Positions 24,908 through 33,395 of a stretch of DNA of 64,000 bases are shown here, one piece after another. Under the pieces are notes generated by a model. That model made no database searches and was not told the DNA's origin. It saw only the letters and a program-made list of their open reading frames with translations. The stretch's first letter is position 1. Each line of letters starts with the position of its first letter. The stretch is from JBOGCH01 sp051656645 (lineage in GTDB: Bacteria > Bacteroidota > Bacteroidia > Bacteroidales > Marinifilaceae): assembly GCA_051656645.1 (NCBI GenBank), contig JBOGCH010000026.1, positions 61,698 to 125,697 of the forward strand, read 5' to 3'. The translations under genes were made by a program, and so were the position numbers.

Positions 24908-27532
24908 TTACAATTTACTCATAATTGCTTCCTGAGCAGCTTTAAGTGCGTTGTTAATACCCTCCGGATTAGAACCTCCAGCAGTTGCAAAGAATGGCTG
25001 ACCGCCACCGCCGCCTTTAATTTCTTTAGCGGCTTCGCGCACAAGTTGTCCGGCATTTAATCCGTACTCTTCGATTAAATTATTGCTAATCATTATGGTT
25101 AAGTTTGGCTTCTCGGCTACTACTCCACCAACTACAAGAATAAGATTTTCAATTTCACCGCGCAATTGGAATGCAATGTCTTTTACATTAGCTGCAGAGA
25201 TAGGAGCATTTTTAATAAGGATATTTATTCCGTTATGATTAATTAGCTCTTTCTTCCACTCCTCTTTGATTAACTTCAATCCATCTTGCTCAAATTTTTC
25301 AATCTGTTTTTGTAAATCGTCATTTTCACTGATTAGTGACTGAACGCTTTCAAATACATTTCGATTTGATTTAAACAGTTGTTCCAAATCCTTTAGTAAG
25401 CGGAATGTACGTGTTACGTACTCCTCTGCTTTATCGGCAGTAATTGCTTCAATACGACGAACTCCTGCCGATACTGAACTTTCAGATAATATTTTGAAAA
25501 ATCCTATTTGTCCCGTAGCGTCAACGTGAGTACCTCCACAAAGCTCAACTGAATCGCCATATTTAATTACACGAACAGTATCGCCATATTTTTCGCCAAA
25601 CATAGCAATAGCACCCATTTCATTTGCTTGCGTCATTGGAATACATCTGTGTTCATCTAATGCAATATTAGCACGAATCATTCGGTTTACAATTGCTGCA
25701 GCTTCCGCAAGTTCCTCGTCGGTAACTTTTTGGAAATGGGCAAAGTCAAAACGAAGATATTCGTCACTAACAAATGAACCTTTTTGCTCCACATGTGTTC
25801 CTAATACATGACGTAATGCATGATCAAGTAAGTGTGTTGCTGTGTGGTTATTTGCAGACAAGCGACGTTTAACATCATCAACGTTAGCTGTAAATTGTCC
25901 TTCAATATTTAAAGGTAATTCCTTTACTATATGAATTGTTAAACCGTTTTCTTTTTGTGTATCTATTACGTTAACCGTTTCGTTGGCATTAGATAATGTA
26001 CCACGATCGCCAATCTGTCCACCCGACTCACCGTAGAAAGGAGTTTGATTTAGCACCAATTGGTACATGGTTTTCCCTTTGCTTGAAACACGACGGTAAC
26101 GCACAATGTGCGCTTCACATTGTAATGTATCATATCCAACAAACTGTTGTTCTACATCCTTTTGAAGTTCAACCCAGTCATCAGTATCAACTACTGAAGC
26201 CGAACGCGAACGCTCTTTTTGAGCCTCCATTGCGCGTTGAAACTCCTCGTGATTAACCGATAGGTTGTTTTCTTTAAGGATAAGTTCAGTTAAGTCCAAT
26301 GGGAATCCGTAAGTATCATAAAGTTCAAATGCAACATCGCCCGAAACTACAGTTTCATTTTTGTCATTCGCTGTTGCCATGATACGGTTTAGAAGCTTAA
26401 TTCCTTTTTCCAATGTACGTAGGAATGAGTTTTCTTCTTCAAGAATAACTTTTTCAATCATTCCCTCTTGTGCTTTAAGCTCCGGATAGTGACTACCCAT
26501 TACTTGTATTAATGTTGGAACAAGTTTATATATGAAAGCCTCTTTTTGATCAAGATATGTGTATGCATAACGCACAGCACGACGAAGAATTCGGCGAATT
26601 ACGTATCCTGCTTTTACGTTTGATGGCATTTGTCCGTCAGTAATAGAGAACGAAATGGTACGCAAGTGGTCGGCAATTACGCGCATTGCAACATCGCTAC
26701 CACGGTCTTTTCCATAAGGAATTCCGCTTAATTCTGATATTTTATTGATGATTGGAGTAAATACATCCGTATCATAGTTAGATGTTTTACCTTGTACCGC
26801 CATACATAGACGCTCAAATCCCATTCCGGTATCTACGTGACAATTTGGTAAATTCTCAAGAGATCCGTCGGCTTTACGGTTAAACTGCATGAATACAAGA
26901 TTCCAAATTTCAATAACAAGAGGATTGTCTTGATTTACTAAGTCACGTCCCGGGATTTGCGCACGCTCATCGTCCGATCGTAAGTCAATGTGTAACTCAG
27001 AACATGGTCCACAAGGTCCCATATCGCCCATTTCCCAGAAGTTATCTTTTTTATTTCCAAGTAATATTCTCTCCTCTGGTAAGTATTTTAACCACATTGT
27101 TTTTGCCTCGGTATCCATGTCCAGATTGTCATCCTTGCTACCTTCAAAAACTGTGGCATATAAACGATTTTGATCCAATTTCATTACTTCGGTCAGGAAT
27201 TCCCATGCATAAGCAATGGCATCCTCTTTAAAATAATCGCCAAATGACCAGTTACCCAACATTTCGAACATAGTGTGGTGATATGTGTCATGGCCCACCT
27301 CCTCTAAGTCGTTATGTTTTCCGGAAACGCGAAGACATTTTTGAGAATTGGCGACTCTCTTATTCTTGGCTATAACGTTCCCTAAAATGATATCTTTAAA
27401 TTGATTCATTCCGGCATTTGTAAACATCAATGTCGGATCGTCTTTTACTACCATTGGAGCCGAAGGAACAATAGTGTGTTGTTTTTGTTCGAAAAACTCC
27501 AAGAATTTCTGTCTAATTTCCGCTGATTGCAT
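24908..27532 (-). CDS. alaS: Alanyl-tRNA synthetase
   Basis: A class II synthetase of 874 residues that charges tRNA-Ala and edits mischarged Ser or Gly. The N-terminal catalytic domain has VPSAPMVVKDDPTLMFTNAGMNQFKD and HHTMFEMLGNWSFGDYF. The editing domain has the zinc motif HTATHLLDHALRHVLG with CGGTHV downstream. The C-terminal oligomerisation/C-Ala domain ends with the glycine-rich KGGGGGQPFFATAGG. Full length. It starts at ATG 27532, divergent from the M23 peptidase gene. Confidence 0.98.
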   Translation of the reverse strand: MQSAEIRQKFLEFFEQKQHTIVPSAPMVVKDDPTLMFTNAGMNQFKDIILGNVIAKNKRVANSQKCLRVSGKHNDLEEVGHDTYHHTMFEMLGNWSFGDYFKEDAIAYAWEFLTEVMKLDQNRLYATVFEGSKDDNLDMDTEAKTMWLKYLPEERILLGNKKDNFWEMGDMGPCGPCSELHIDLRSDDERAQIPGRDLVNQDNPLVIEIWNLVFMQFNRKADGSLENLPNCHVDTGMGFERLCMAVQGKTSNYDTDVFTPIINKISELSGIPYGKDRGSDVAMRVIADHLRTISFSITDGQMPSNVKAGYVIRRILRRAVRYAYTYLDQKEAFIYKLVPTLIQVMGSHYPELKAQEGMIEKVILEEENSFLRTLEKGIKLLNRIMATANDKNETVVSGDVAFELYDTYGFPLDLTELILKENNLSVNHEEFQRAMEAQKERSRSASVVDTDDWVELQKDVEQQFVGYDTLQCEAHIVRYRRVSSKGKTMYQLVLNQTPFYGESGGQIGDRGTLSNANETVNVIDTQKENGLTIHIVKELPLNIEGQFTANVDDVKRRLSANNHTATHLLDHALRHVLGTHVEQKGSFVSDEYLRFDFAHFQKVTDEELAEAAAIVNRMIRANIALDEHRCIPMTQANEMGAIAMFGEKYGDTVRVIKYGDSVELCGGTHVDATGQIGFFKILSESSVSAGVRRIEAITADKAEEYVTRTFRLLKDLEQLFKSNRNVFESVQSLISENDDLQKQIEKFEQDGLKLIKEEWKKELINHNGINILIKNAPISAANVKDIAFQLRGEIENLILVVGGVVAEKPNLTIMISNNLIEEYGLNAGQLVREAAKEIKGGGGGQPFFATAGGSNPEGINNALKAAQEAIMSKL

Positions 27533-27601
27533 AATATGTAAATTTGATGTTGATTTTCACTTTATTAGGCTGTCCTATTTTGGCACCCTATTTGTTGTAA
27601 G

Positions 27602-27640
27602 GTTGCAAAATTACATTTTTTCTTTAACTTTGCATTGCAA
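27602..27640. promoter_or_regulatory. Overlapping divergent promoters for alaS and the M23 peptidase gene
   Basis: On the plus strand GTTG (27602-27605), 19 bases, then TAACTTTG (27625-27632) fits the consensus and leads to ATG 27665. On the minus strand TAATTTTG (27606-27613) is a -7 box for alaS, with TTG at 27638-27640 upstream of it. The two polymerase sites physically overlap. Confidence 0.7.
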
Positions 27641-27664
27641 CATAATTATTTTTAATAGTATAAA

Positions 27665-28636
27665 ATGGCTAAAACAGGATATAAATATAATAGGGAGACA
27701 TTATCCTATGATAAAATAGAGATTTCCTGGCAAGACCGATTGCGGAAATTTATTAAGCGAGTTATATCGACACTGTGCCTTTCCACTATCATTTTTATGT
27801 TAGTATTTACGTTTATTGATTCGCCAAAGGAGAAGATGCTGCGCAGGGAGAAGGAGGAAATATTGGCTCAATATAATATCTTAAACAGCGAGATGGAGCG
27901 ACTTAATGCCGTACTAACGGATTTGGAGCGCAGAGATGATAATATTTATCGCGTTGTTTTTGAATCAGATCCTATTGATGTAAATATTCGCCGTGCAGGT
28001 ACTGGTGGTGCCAATAAATACGAGGCGCTTAAAAACATGGATAATGCGGAGATGATAATAACTACAAGTAGAAAGTTGGACCAACTTTCTAAGGCTATGT
28101 ATATTCAAAGTAAGAGCTATGACGAAATTGAGAGCTTGGCTAAAAATAAGATTGATATGGCCGCTTCAATTCCTGCCATACTTCCACTAGCATTGGCCGA
28201 CGAGAAGGTGCGAATCTCATCCGCGTATGGCTTCCGTATGCATCCATTCTACAAAACAGTAAAAATGCACTATGGTATGGACTTTTCAGGTCCAATTGGT
28301 ACACCAATCTATGCCACGGGTAACGGACGAGTAAAAACCGCAGAGAAATCAAAAGGATACGGTTTGTGTATTGAAATTGACCATGGGTACAGCTACTCAA
28401 CATTATACGCTCACCTTGACAAATACATTGTAAAGAAAGGACAACGAGTAAAAAGAGGTGATATTATTGGATATTTAGGTAATACCGGTATGTCCTTTGG
28501 TCCACACTTACATTATGAGGTTAGACGTAGTAATGTTCCACAAAATCCAATTAATTTCTATTTCAACGATCTTACACCGGATGAATATGATAGATTGGTA
28601 CAAATTGCGAACAACACAGGTCAATCTATGGATTAA
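27665..28636 (+). CDS. Membrane-anchored M23-family (LytM) peptidase
   Basis: A 323-residue cell-wall metallopeptidase. A membrane segment (VISTLCLSTIIFMLVFTFI, about residues 34-52) is followed by a coiled coil (MLRREKEEILAQYNILNSEMERLNAVLTDLERRDD) and the LytM domain. The zinc ligands are His and Asp in HYGMDF and HLH at 281-283. The architecture resembles peptidases that cleave or regulate peptidoglycan crosslinks during growth. It leads a rightward group with merR-type, Nif3-like and zinc-ribbon genes. Confidence 0.92.
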   Translation: MAKTGYKYNRETLSYDKIEISWQDRLRKFIKRVISTLCLSTIIFMLVFTFIDSPKEKMLRREKEEILAQYNILNSEMERLNAVLTDLERRDDNIYRVVFESDPIDVNIRRAGTGGANKYEALKNMDNAEMIITTSRKLDQLSKAMYIQSKSYDEIESLAKNKIDMAASIPAILPLALADEKVRISSAYGFRMHPFYKTVKMHYGMDFSGPIGTPIYATGNGRVKTAEKSKGYGLCIEIDHGYSYSTLYAHLDKYIVKKGQRVKRGDIIGYLGNTGMSFGPHLHYEVRRSNVPQNPINFYFNDLTPDEYDRLVQIANNTGQSMD

Positions 28637-28657
28637 TTACATAAATAATTACTACAG

Positions 28658-28993
28658 ATGAATAAAGAAGATGATTCATTAAAGGTATATTACTCCATTG
28701 GGGAAGTGGCGGATATGTTTGGAGTGAACGCGTCTTTGATACGCTTTTGGGAAAAAGAGTTTGACATTATTAAACCTTTCAAGAATAAGAAAGGAAATAG
28801 AATGTTCACTAAACAGGATGTAAATAATTTTCATCTTATATACAATCTTGTGAAAGAGCAAGGAATGACCCTTAAGGGGGCTAAAGCGCGTCTTAACGCA
28901 AATCCGGCACAAACGGAAATAACTTTTGAGGTTATTAAGCGTTTAAAGGGAATAAAAGAGGAGCTACTGTCCATTAAACAGGAATTAATTTAA
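28658..28993 (+). CDS. MerR-family transcriptional regulator
   Basis: A 111-residue protein that is almost only the MerR DNA-binding domain: VYYSIGEVADMFGVNASLIRFWEKEFDIIKPFKNKKGNRMFTKQDV, then the second helix-turn-helix part (NLVKEQGMTLKGAKARL), then a short helix. No effector domain or cysteine sensor is present. This compact type is widespread in Bacteroidota next to M23 peptidase genes; its target is unknown. It lies 21 bases after the peptidase stop. Confidence 0.9.
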   Translation: MNKEDDSLKVYYSIGEVADMFGVNASLIRFWEKEFDIIKPFKNKKGNRMFTKQDVNNFHLIYNLVKEQGMTLKGAKARLNANPAQTEITFEVIKRLKGIKEELLSIKQELI

Positions 28994-29003
28994 ACAACAT
29001 TCT

Positions 29004-29786
29004 ATGCTTTTACAGGAAATAACCGATGTAATTGAAGCTTTTGCCCCACTAAATTTACAGGCGGATTACGACAACGCGGGGTTGCTGTACGGCGATCCTT
29101 TTCAAGAAATTGACTCAGCTTTACTTACTATTGATGTAACAGAAGCTGTTGTTGACGAAGCCATAAGTAATGGGAACAATATGATTATTTCCCATCATCC
29201 GCTTTCTTTGCGAGGTTTTAAACGCATTACACCACAGGATGACTCGAGTAGAGCATTGGTTAAAGCTATTCAACACAACATTGCTATCTACTCTGCGCAC
29301 ACGAATATTGATTCTGTACAAAGTGGTGTGAGCGGGAAAATGGCAGAAAAAATTGGATTGGAGAGTTTTGATATTTTAGCTCCTCACAAACCTATGGCAG
29401 AACACGGCTATGGTGTTATTGGCAATTTGCCGGAACCGGTTGAAGCATTTGAATTCTTATCCGATTTAAAGGAGATATTCATGCTTCCTGTACTACGTCA
29501 CACGGCGATTGAAGTGGGCGAAGTTCGAAGAATTGCATTGTGCGGAGGTTCGGGCTCATCTCTAATTAAAGATGCCATAGCTAATGGTGCCGATATTTTT
29601 ATAACGGGCGATATTAAGTATCATGACTTTTTTATGGCAGAAAATCGCATAATTTTAGCCGACATTGGACATTATGAGAGTGAACAGTTCACAAAAGAGA
29701 TTTTTTATGAGCTTCTTACAAAAAAATTACCTAAATTTGCCGTTCAGTTTTCTACGGTTAAAACAAATCCGATAAATTATTTATAA
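29004..29786 (+). CDS. Nif3-like dinuclear metal centre protein
   Basis: A 260-residue protein of the Nif3/YbgI (GTP cyclohydrolase I type 2-like) family, which forms hexameric toroids with two metals per site. Metal-ligand regions are ISHHPLSLRGFKRI, AIYSAHTNIDS and the C-terminal ADIGHYESEQF. The family also has a longer form of about 365 residues with an inserted domain; this is the short form. The biochemical role is unsettled. It is followed after 3 bases by the zinc-ribbon gene, a pairing common in this phylum. Confidence 0.92.
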   Translation: MLLQEITDVIEAFAPLNLQADYDNAGLLYGDPFQEIDSALLTIDVTEAVVDEAISNGNNMIISHHPLSLRGFKRITPQDDSSRALVKAIQHNIAIYSAHTNIDSVQSGVSGKMAEKIGLESFDILAPHKPMAEHGYGVIGNLPEPVEAFEFLSDLKEIFMLPVLRHTAIEVGEVRRIALCGGSGSSLIKDAIANGADIFITGDIKYHDFFMAENRIILADIGHYESEQFTKEIFYELLTKKLPKFAVQFSTVKTNPINYL

Positions 29787-29789
29787 TAT

Positions 29790-30632
29790 ATGGCAACAAA
29801 CGATAAAGAAACACCAAACGAGTTGACAGTTGAGGAAAAATTGCAGCATCTATATGAATTACAACGTATTGATACTGAAGTTGACAAGATTCAAACACTA
29901 CGTGGTGAACTTCCACTTGAGGTTCAGGACTTGGAAGATGAGATAGCCGGACTTGAAACACGTCTTGAGAATTTACGTGCGGACATTAAAGAGGCAGATG
30001 CAAGTGTATCGACAAAAAAGCAAGAAATTAAGAAAGCTGAAGAGTTAATTAAGAAATATACGGAGCAATTAGACAATGTTCGTAACAACCGTGAGTACGA
30101 CGCATTGACTAAAGAAATCGAATTTCAAAAGTTAGAGATTGAGCTTCAACAAAAACGTATTCGCGAAGCACAAAAAACAAAAGCGGACAAGGAATTAAAC
30201 CTTGAAATCTCAACTAAACAATACGATGAGAAAAACGCTGACTTAGCTGCTAAGAAAGCGGAGCTTGATGATATTGTTGCAGAAACTCGTAAAGAGGAAG
30301 AAGCATTAATGGCTAAATCGGAATATCTTTCTAAAAATATCGAGGAGCGTTTATTAACTGCATATAAGCGTATTCGCTCAAATGCACGTAACGGACTTGC
30401 AGTTGCAACTGTAGACCGTGACGCTTGTGGAGGATGTTTTAACCATATTCCACCACAGAGACAATTAGATATTCGTTCTCGTAAAAAGATTATTGTCTGT
30501 GAATATTGCGGTCGTATCCTTATTGACAAATATATTTGCGACTATGATGGTAGCGTACAACGAGCAGACCTTGAAAATGCTCTTCAGTCTCAAAAGAAAA
30601 AAGGCCGTAGAGTTAAAAAATCAGAGGAATAA
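29790..30632 (+). CDS. Coiled-coil C4-type zinc-ribbon protein
   Basis: A 280-residue cytosolic protein with a long antiparallel coiled coil (residues about 10-200, for example LEDEIAGLETRLENLRADIKEADASVSTKKQEIKKAEELI) and a C-terminal zinc ribbon whose four cysteines are in CGGC and CEYC. A lysine/arginine-rich tail follows. The family (C4-type zinc ribbon, CT398-like) is suspected to act in regulation or secretion; the function here is unknown. It ends in a terminator before valS. Confidence 0.88.
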   Translation: MATNDKETPNELTVEEKLQHLYELQRIDTEVDKIQTLRGELPLEVQDLEDEIAGLETRLENLRADIKEADASVSTKKQEIKKAEELIKKYTEQLDNVRNNREYDALTKEIEFQKLEIELQQKRIREAQKTKADKELNLEISTKQYDEKNADLAAKKAELDDIVAETRKEEEALMAKSEYLSKNIEERLLTAYKRIRSNARNGLAVATVDRDACGGCFNHIPPQRQLDIRSRKKIIVCEYCGRILIDKYICDYDGSVQRADLENALQSQKKKGRRVKKSEE

Positions 30633-30638
30633 AATAAC

Positions 30639-30666
30639 AAAAGGCTGTTCGTACGGACAGCCTTTT
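30639..30666 (+). terminator. Terminator after the zinc-ribbon gene
   Basis: AAAAGGCTGT pairs with ACAGCCTTTT with an inner TC/GA-type extension around GTAC. It lies 6 bases after the stop and ends in a short T-run. Confidence 0.8.
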
Positions 30667-30712
30667 ACTATAATTAAAAATCAATAATTAATCATTTATA
30701 CTAAAAGTGAGT

Positions 30713-33334
30713 ATGATTTCAACAACGTACAATCCAAAAAGTAGCGAAGAGAAATGGTATAAGTATTGGATGGAGAACAAGTTTTTCCATTCACAAGTAG
30801 ATAAAAGCAAAGAAGCTTATTGCGTCGTCATTCCGCCACCTAACGTCACCGGAGTGCTTCACATGGGTCACATGCTTAATAATACCATTCAGGATGTACT
30901 TGTCCGTCGTGCTCGCTTACAAGGTAAAAATGCTTGTTGGGTACCGGGAACAGACCATGCATCTATCGCAACCGAAGCAAAGGTTGTAAATAAATTAAAA
31001 GAAGAGGGAGTTAATAAAACAGATTTAACTCGCGAAGAGTTTCTTAAACATGCATGGGAGTGGACAGAGAAACATGGTGGTATTATTTTAGAGCAGTTAA
31101 AACGCTTAGGAGCATCATGTGACTGGGATCGCACTTGTTTCACAATGGACGAAGTTCGTTCGGAAAGTGTAATTAAGGTTTTTGTTGACCTTTACAACAA
31201 GGGATTGATTTACAAAGGTATTCGTATGGTTAACTGGGATCCGGCTGCATTGACTGCTGTCTCGGATGAAGAGGTTATCCATAAAGAAGAGCAAAGTAAA
31301 TTGTACTATGTTCGTTACAAAATTGTTGGCGAAGAAGAGTACATTACAATTGCAACAACACGTCCTGAAACTATTTTAGGAGATAGCGCAATTTGTGTTA
31401 ATCCGAACGATGAACGTTTCAAGAAATTTGAAGGAAAGAAATGTTACGTTCCATTAATCAATCGTGAAATTCCTATTATTCAAGATGAATATGTAGACAT
31501 GGAATTTGGTACAGGAGCATTAAAGATTACTCCTGCCCATGATGTTAATGACTACGAAATAGGTTACAAGCACAATCTTGAAACTTACGATATATTTAAC
31601 GATAATGGTACTCTAAGTGAGGCAGCACAACTTTTTGTTGGCATGGACCGCTTTGCAGTACGCGAATTTATTGTTCCTGAATTAGAAAAAGCTGGCAACA
31701 TGGTTAAAATTGAGGACTACACAAATAAGGTGGGATACTCAGAACGTACCAATGTTGTTATTGAGCCTAAGCTGTCTATGCAGTGGTTCCTTAAAATGGA
31801 GCAGATCTCTAAACCGGCACTTGATGCTGTAATGAATGACGAGATTGTACTTACTCCTGCTAAATATAAGAACACATATCGCCACTGGATGGAGAATGTT
31901 AAGGACTGGTGTATTAGCCGCCAATTGTGGTGGGGACATCAAATCCCTGTATATTACCTTCCAAACAGCAATGACTATGTTGTAGCTGCTACTGTAGAAG
32001 AAGCAGTTGCTTTAGTTAAAGAAAAATTTGGCAAAGAGGTGAAAGCTGAGGAGCTACGTCAGGATGAAGACTGTTTAGATACTTGGTTCTCATCATGGTT
32101 ATGGCCTATTGCTGTATTTGATGGTATTAACAATCCTGAAAACGAAGAAATAAAGTATTATTACCCTACTAACGATTTAGTTTCGGGACCAGATATCTTA
32201 TTCTTCTGGATTGCACGTATGATTATTGCAGGTTACGAATATCGTGAAGAGAAACCATTTAAGAATGTTTACTTAACAGGTATTGTTCGCGATAAATTAG
32301 GACGTAAGATGTCTAAATCGCTAGGAAACTCTCCTGATCCGCTTGACTTAATTGATGAGTATGGTGCTGACGGAGTCCGTGTAGGTATGTTATTATGCTC
32401 TCCTGCCGGAGGTGACTTGTTATTTGACAACAGCTTACCGGAACAAGGACGTAACTTCACTACTAAGATGTGGAATGCATTCCGTTTGGTTAAATCATGG
32501 GAAGTTGCAGACATCGAGCAACCGCAACACTCTAAGTTAGCAATTGAATGGTTTGAAAATCAGTTGGCAAAAACTGTTGAAACACTAAATACTCAGTTTG
32601 ATCAATACCGTATCTCTGAGGCTTTAATGACTGTTTACACTGAGTTTAAGGACGAGTTCTCTTCATGGTTACTTGAAATTATTAAACCAGGATACCAACA
32701 GCCTATTGATGCTGTCACTTACAATAAGGTAATTGGCATTTTTGAGCAATTACTACAATTGCTACATCCATTTATGCCATTTATTACAGAGGAAATATGG
32801 CAAGAACTTAAAGAGCGCAAAGAAGGTGAGAGTATCATGGTTAGCGTTATGCCGGTTGCAACCCCATATAATACTGAATTGCTAGGTCAAATTGAAAAAG
32901 CAAAAGAAGTTATTGTAGGTATCCGTAACATCAGAAAAGCTAATAACGTGGCATTTAAAGACACATTAGCGTTACAAGTTAAATGCAATGAGCGTTATCC
33001 GGAAATTGCTGCTCCTATTATTGCAAAAATGGGAAATATGGATTCAATCACAGTTGTTGAAGATGCGCCTAAAGGTGCTTGGAGCTTCATTGCTGATACT
33101 GTTGAGTACTATATTCCAGCTGTTGGAGATGTTAATACCGAAGAGGTTATTGCAAAACTTGAAGAAGAGCTTAAATACACCATTGGATTCTTGAAATCAG
33201 TTATGGGTAAATTAAACAACGAAAAGTTTGTTAGCGGTGCTCCTGAACAGGTTGTTGCAAACGAACGTAAGAAACAAGCTGATGCTGAAGCAAAAATGAG
33301 AGCTATTGAGACTCAATTAATGGAGTTACGATAA
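30713..33334 (+). CDS. valS: Valyl-tRNA synthetase
   Basis: A class Ia synthetase of about 873 residues charging tRNA-Val, with an editing domain for threonine. The HIGH-type motif is PPPNVTGVLHMGHMLNNT, and the KMSKS loop reads GRKMSKSLGNSPDPLDLI. The C-terminal coiled-coil arm (EEVIAKLEEELKYTIGFLKSVMGKLNNEKFVSGAPEQVV) is complete. I prefer ATG 30713 (MISTTYNPK); GTG 30707 would add only two residues. Confidence 0.98.
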   Translation: MISTTYNPKSSEEKWYKYWMENKFFHSQVDKSKEAYCVVIPPPNVTGVLHMGHMLNNTIQDVLVRRARLQGKNACWVPGTDHASIATEAKVVNKLKEEGVNKTDLTREEFLKHAWEWTEKHGGIILEQLKRLGASCDWDRTCFTMDEVRSESVIKVFVDLYNKGLIYKGIRMVNWDPAALTAVSDEEVIHKEEQSKLYYVRYKIVGEEEYITIATTRPETILGDSAICVNPNDERFKKFEGKKCYVPLINREIPIIQDEYVDMEFGTGALKITPAHDVNDYEIGYKHNLETYDIFNDNGTLSEAAQLFVGMDRFAVREFIVPELEKAGNMVKIEDYTNKVGYSERTNVVIEPKLSMQWFLKMEQISKPALDAVMNDEIVLTPAKYKNTYRHWMENVKDWCISRQLWWGHQIPVYYLPNSNDYVVAATVEEAVALVKEKFGKEVKAEELRQDEDCLDTWFSSWLWPIAVFDGINNPENEEIKYYYPTNDLVSGPDILFFWIARMIIAGYEYREEKPFKNVYLTGIVRDKLGRKMSKSLGNSPDPLDLIDEYGADGVRVGMLLCSPAGGDLLFDNSLPEQGRNFTTKMWNAFRLVKSWEVADIEQPQHSKLAIEWFENQLAKTVETLNTQFDQYRISEALMTVYTEFKDEFSSWLLEIIKPGYQQPIDAVTYNKVIGIFEQLLQLLHPFMPFITEEIWQELKERKEGESIMVSVMPVATPYNTELLGQIEKAKEVIVGIRNIRKANNVAFKDTLALQVKCNERYPEIAAPIIAKMGNMDSITVVEDAPKGAWSFIADTVEYYIPAVGDVNTEEVIAKLEEELKYTIGFLKSVMGKLNNEKFVSGAPEQVVANERKKQADAEAKMRAIETQLMELR

Positions 33335-33350
33335 CATCTTTATCAAATAT

Positions 33351-33387
33351 AAAAAAACGTGTTAGGCTAGCCTAACACGTTTTTTTA
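33351..33387. terminator. Bidirectional terminator between valS and tamL
   Basis: A perfect palindrome (ACGTGTTAGGCTAGCCTAAC and its continuation to 33380) is flanked by seven A on the left and seven T on the right, so it can end both convergent transcripts. Confidence 0.9.
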
Positions 33388-33395
33388 TATAGTAA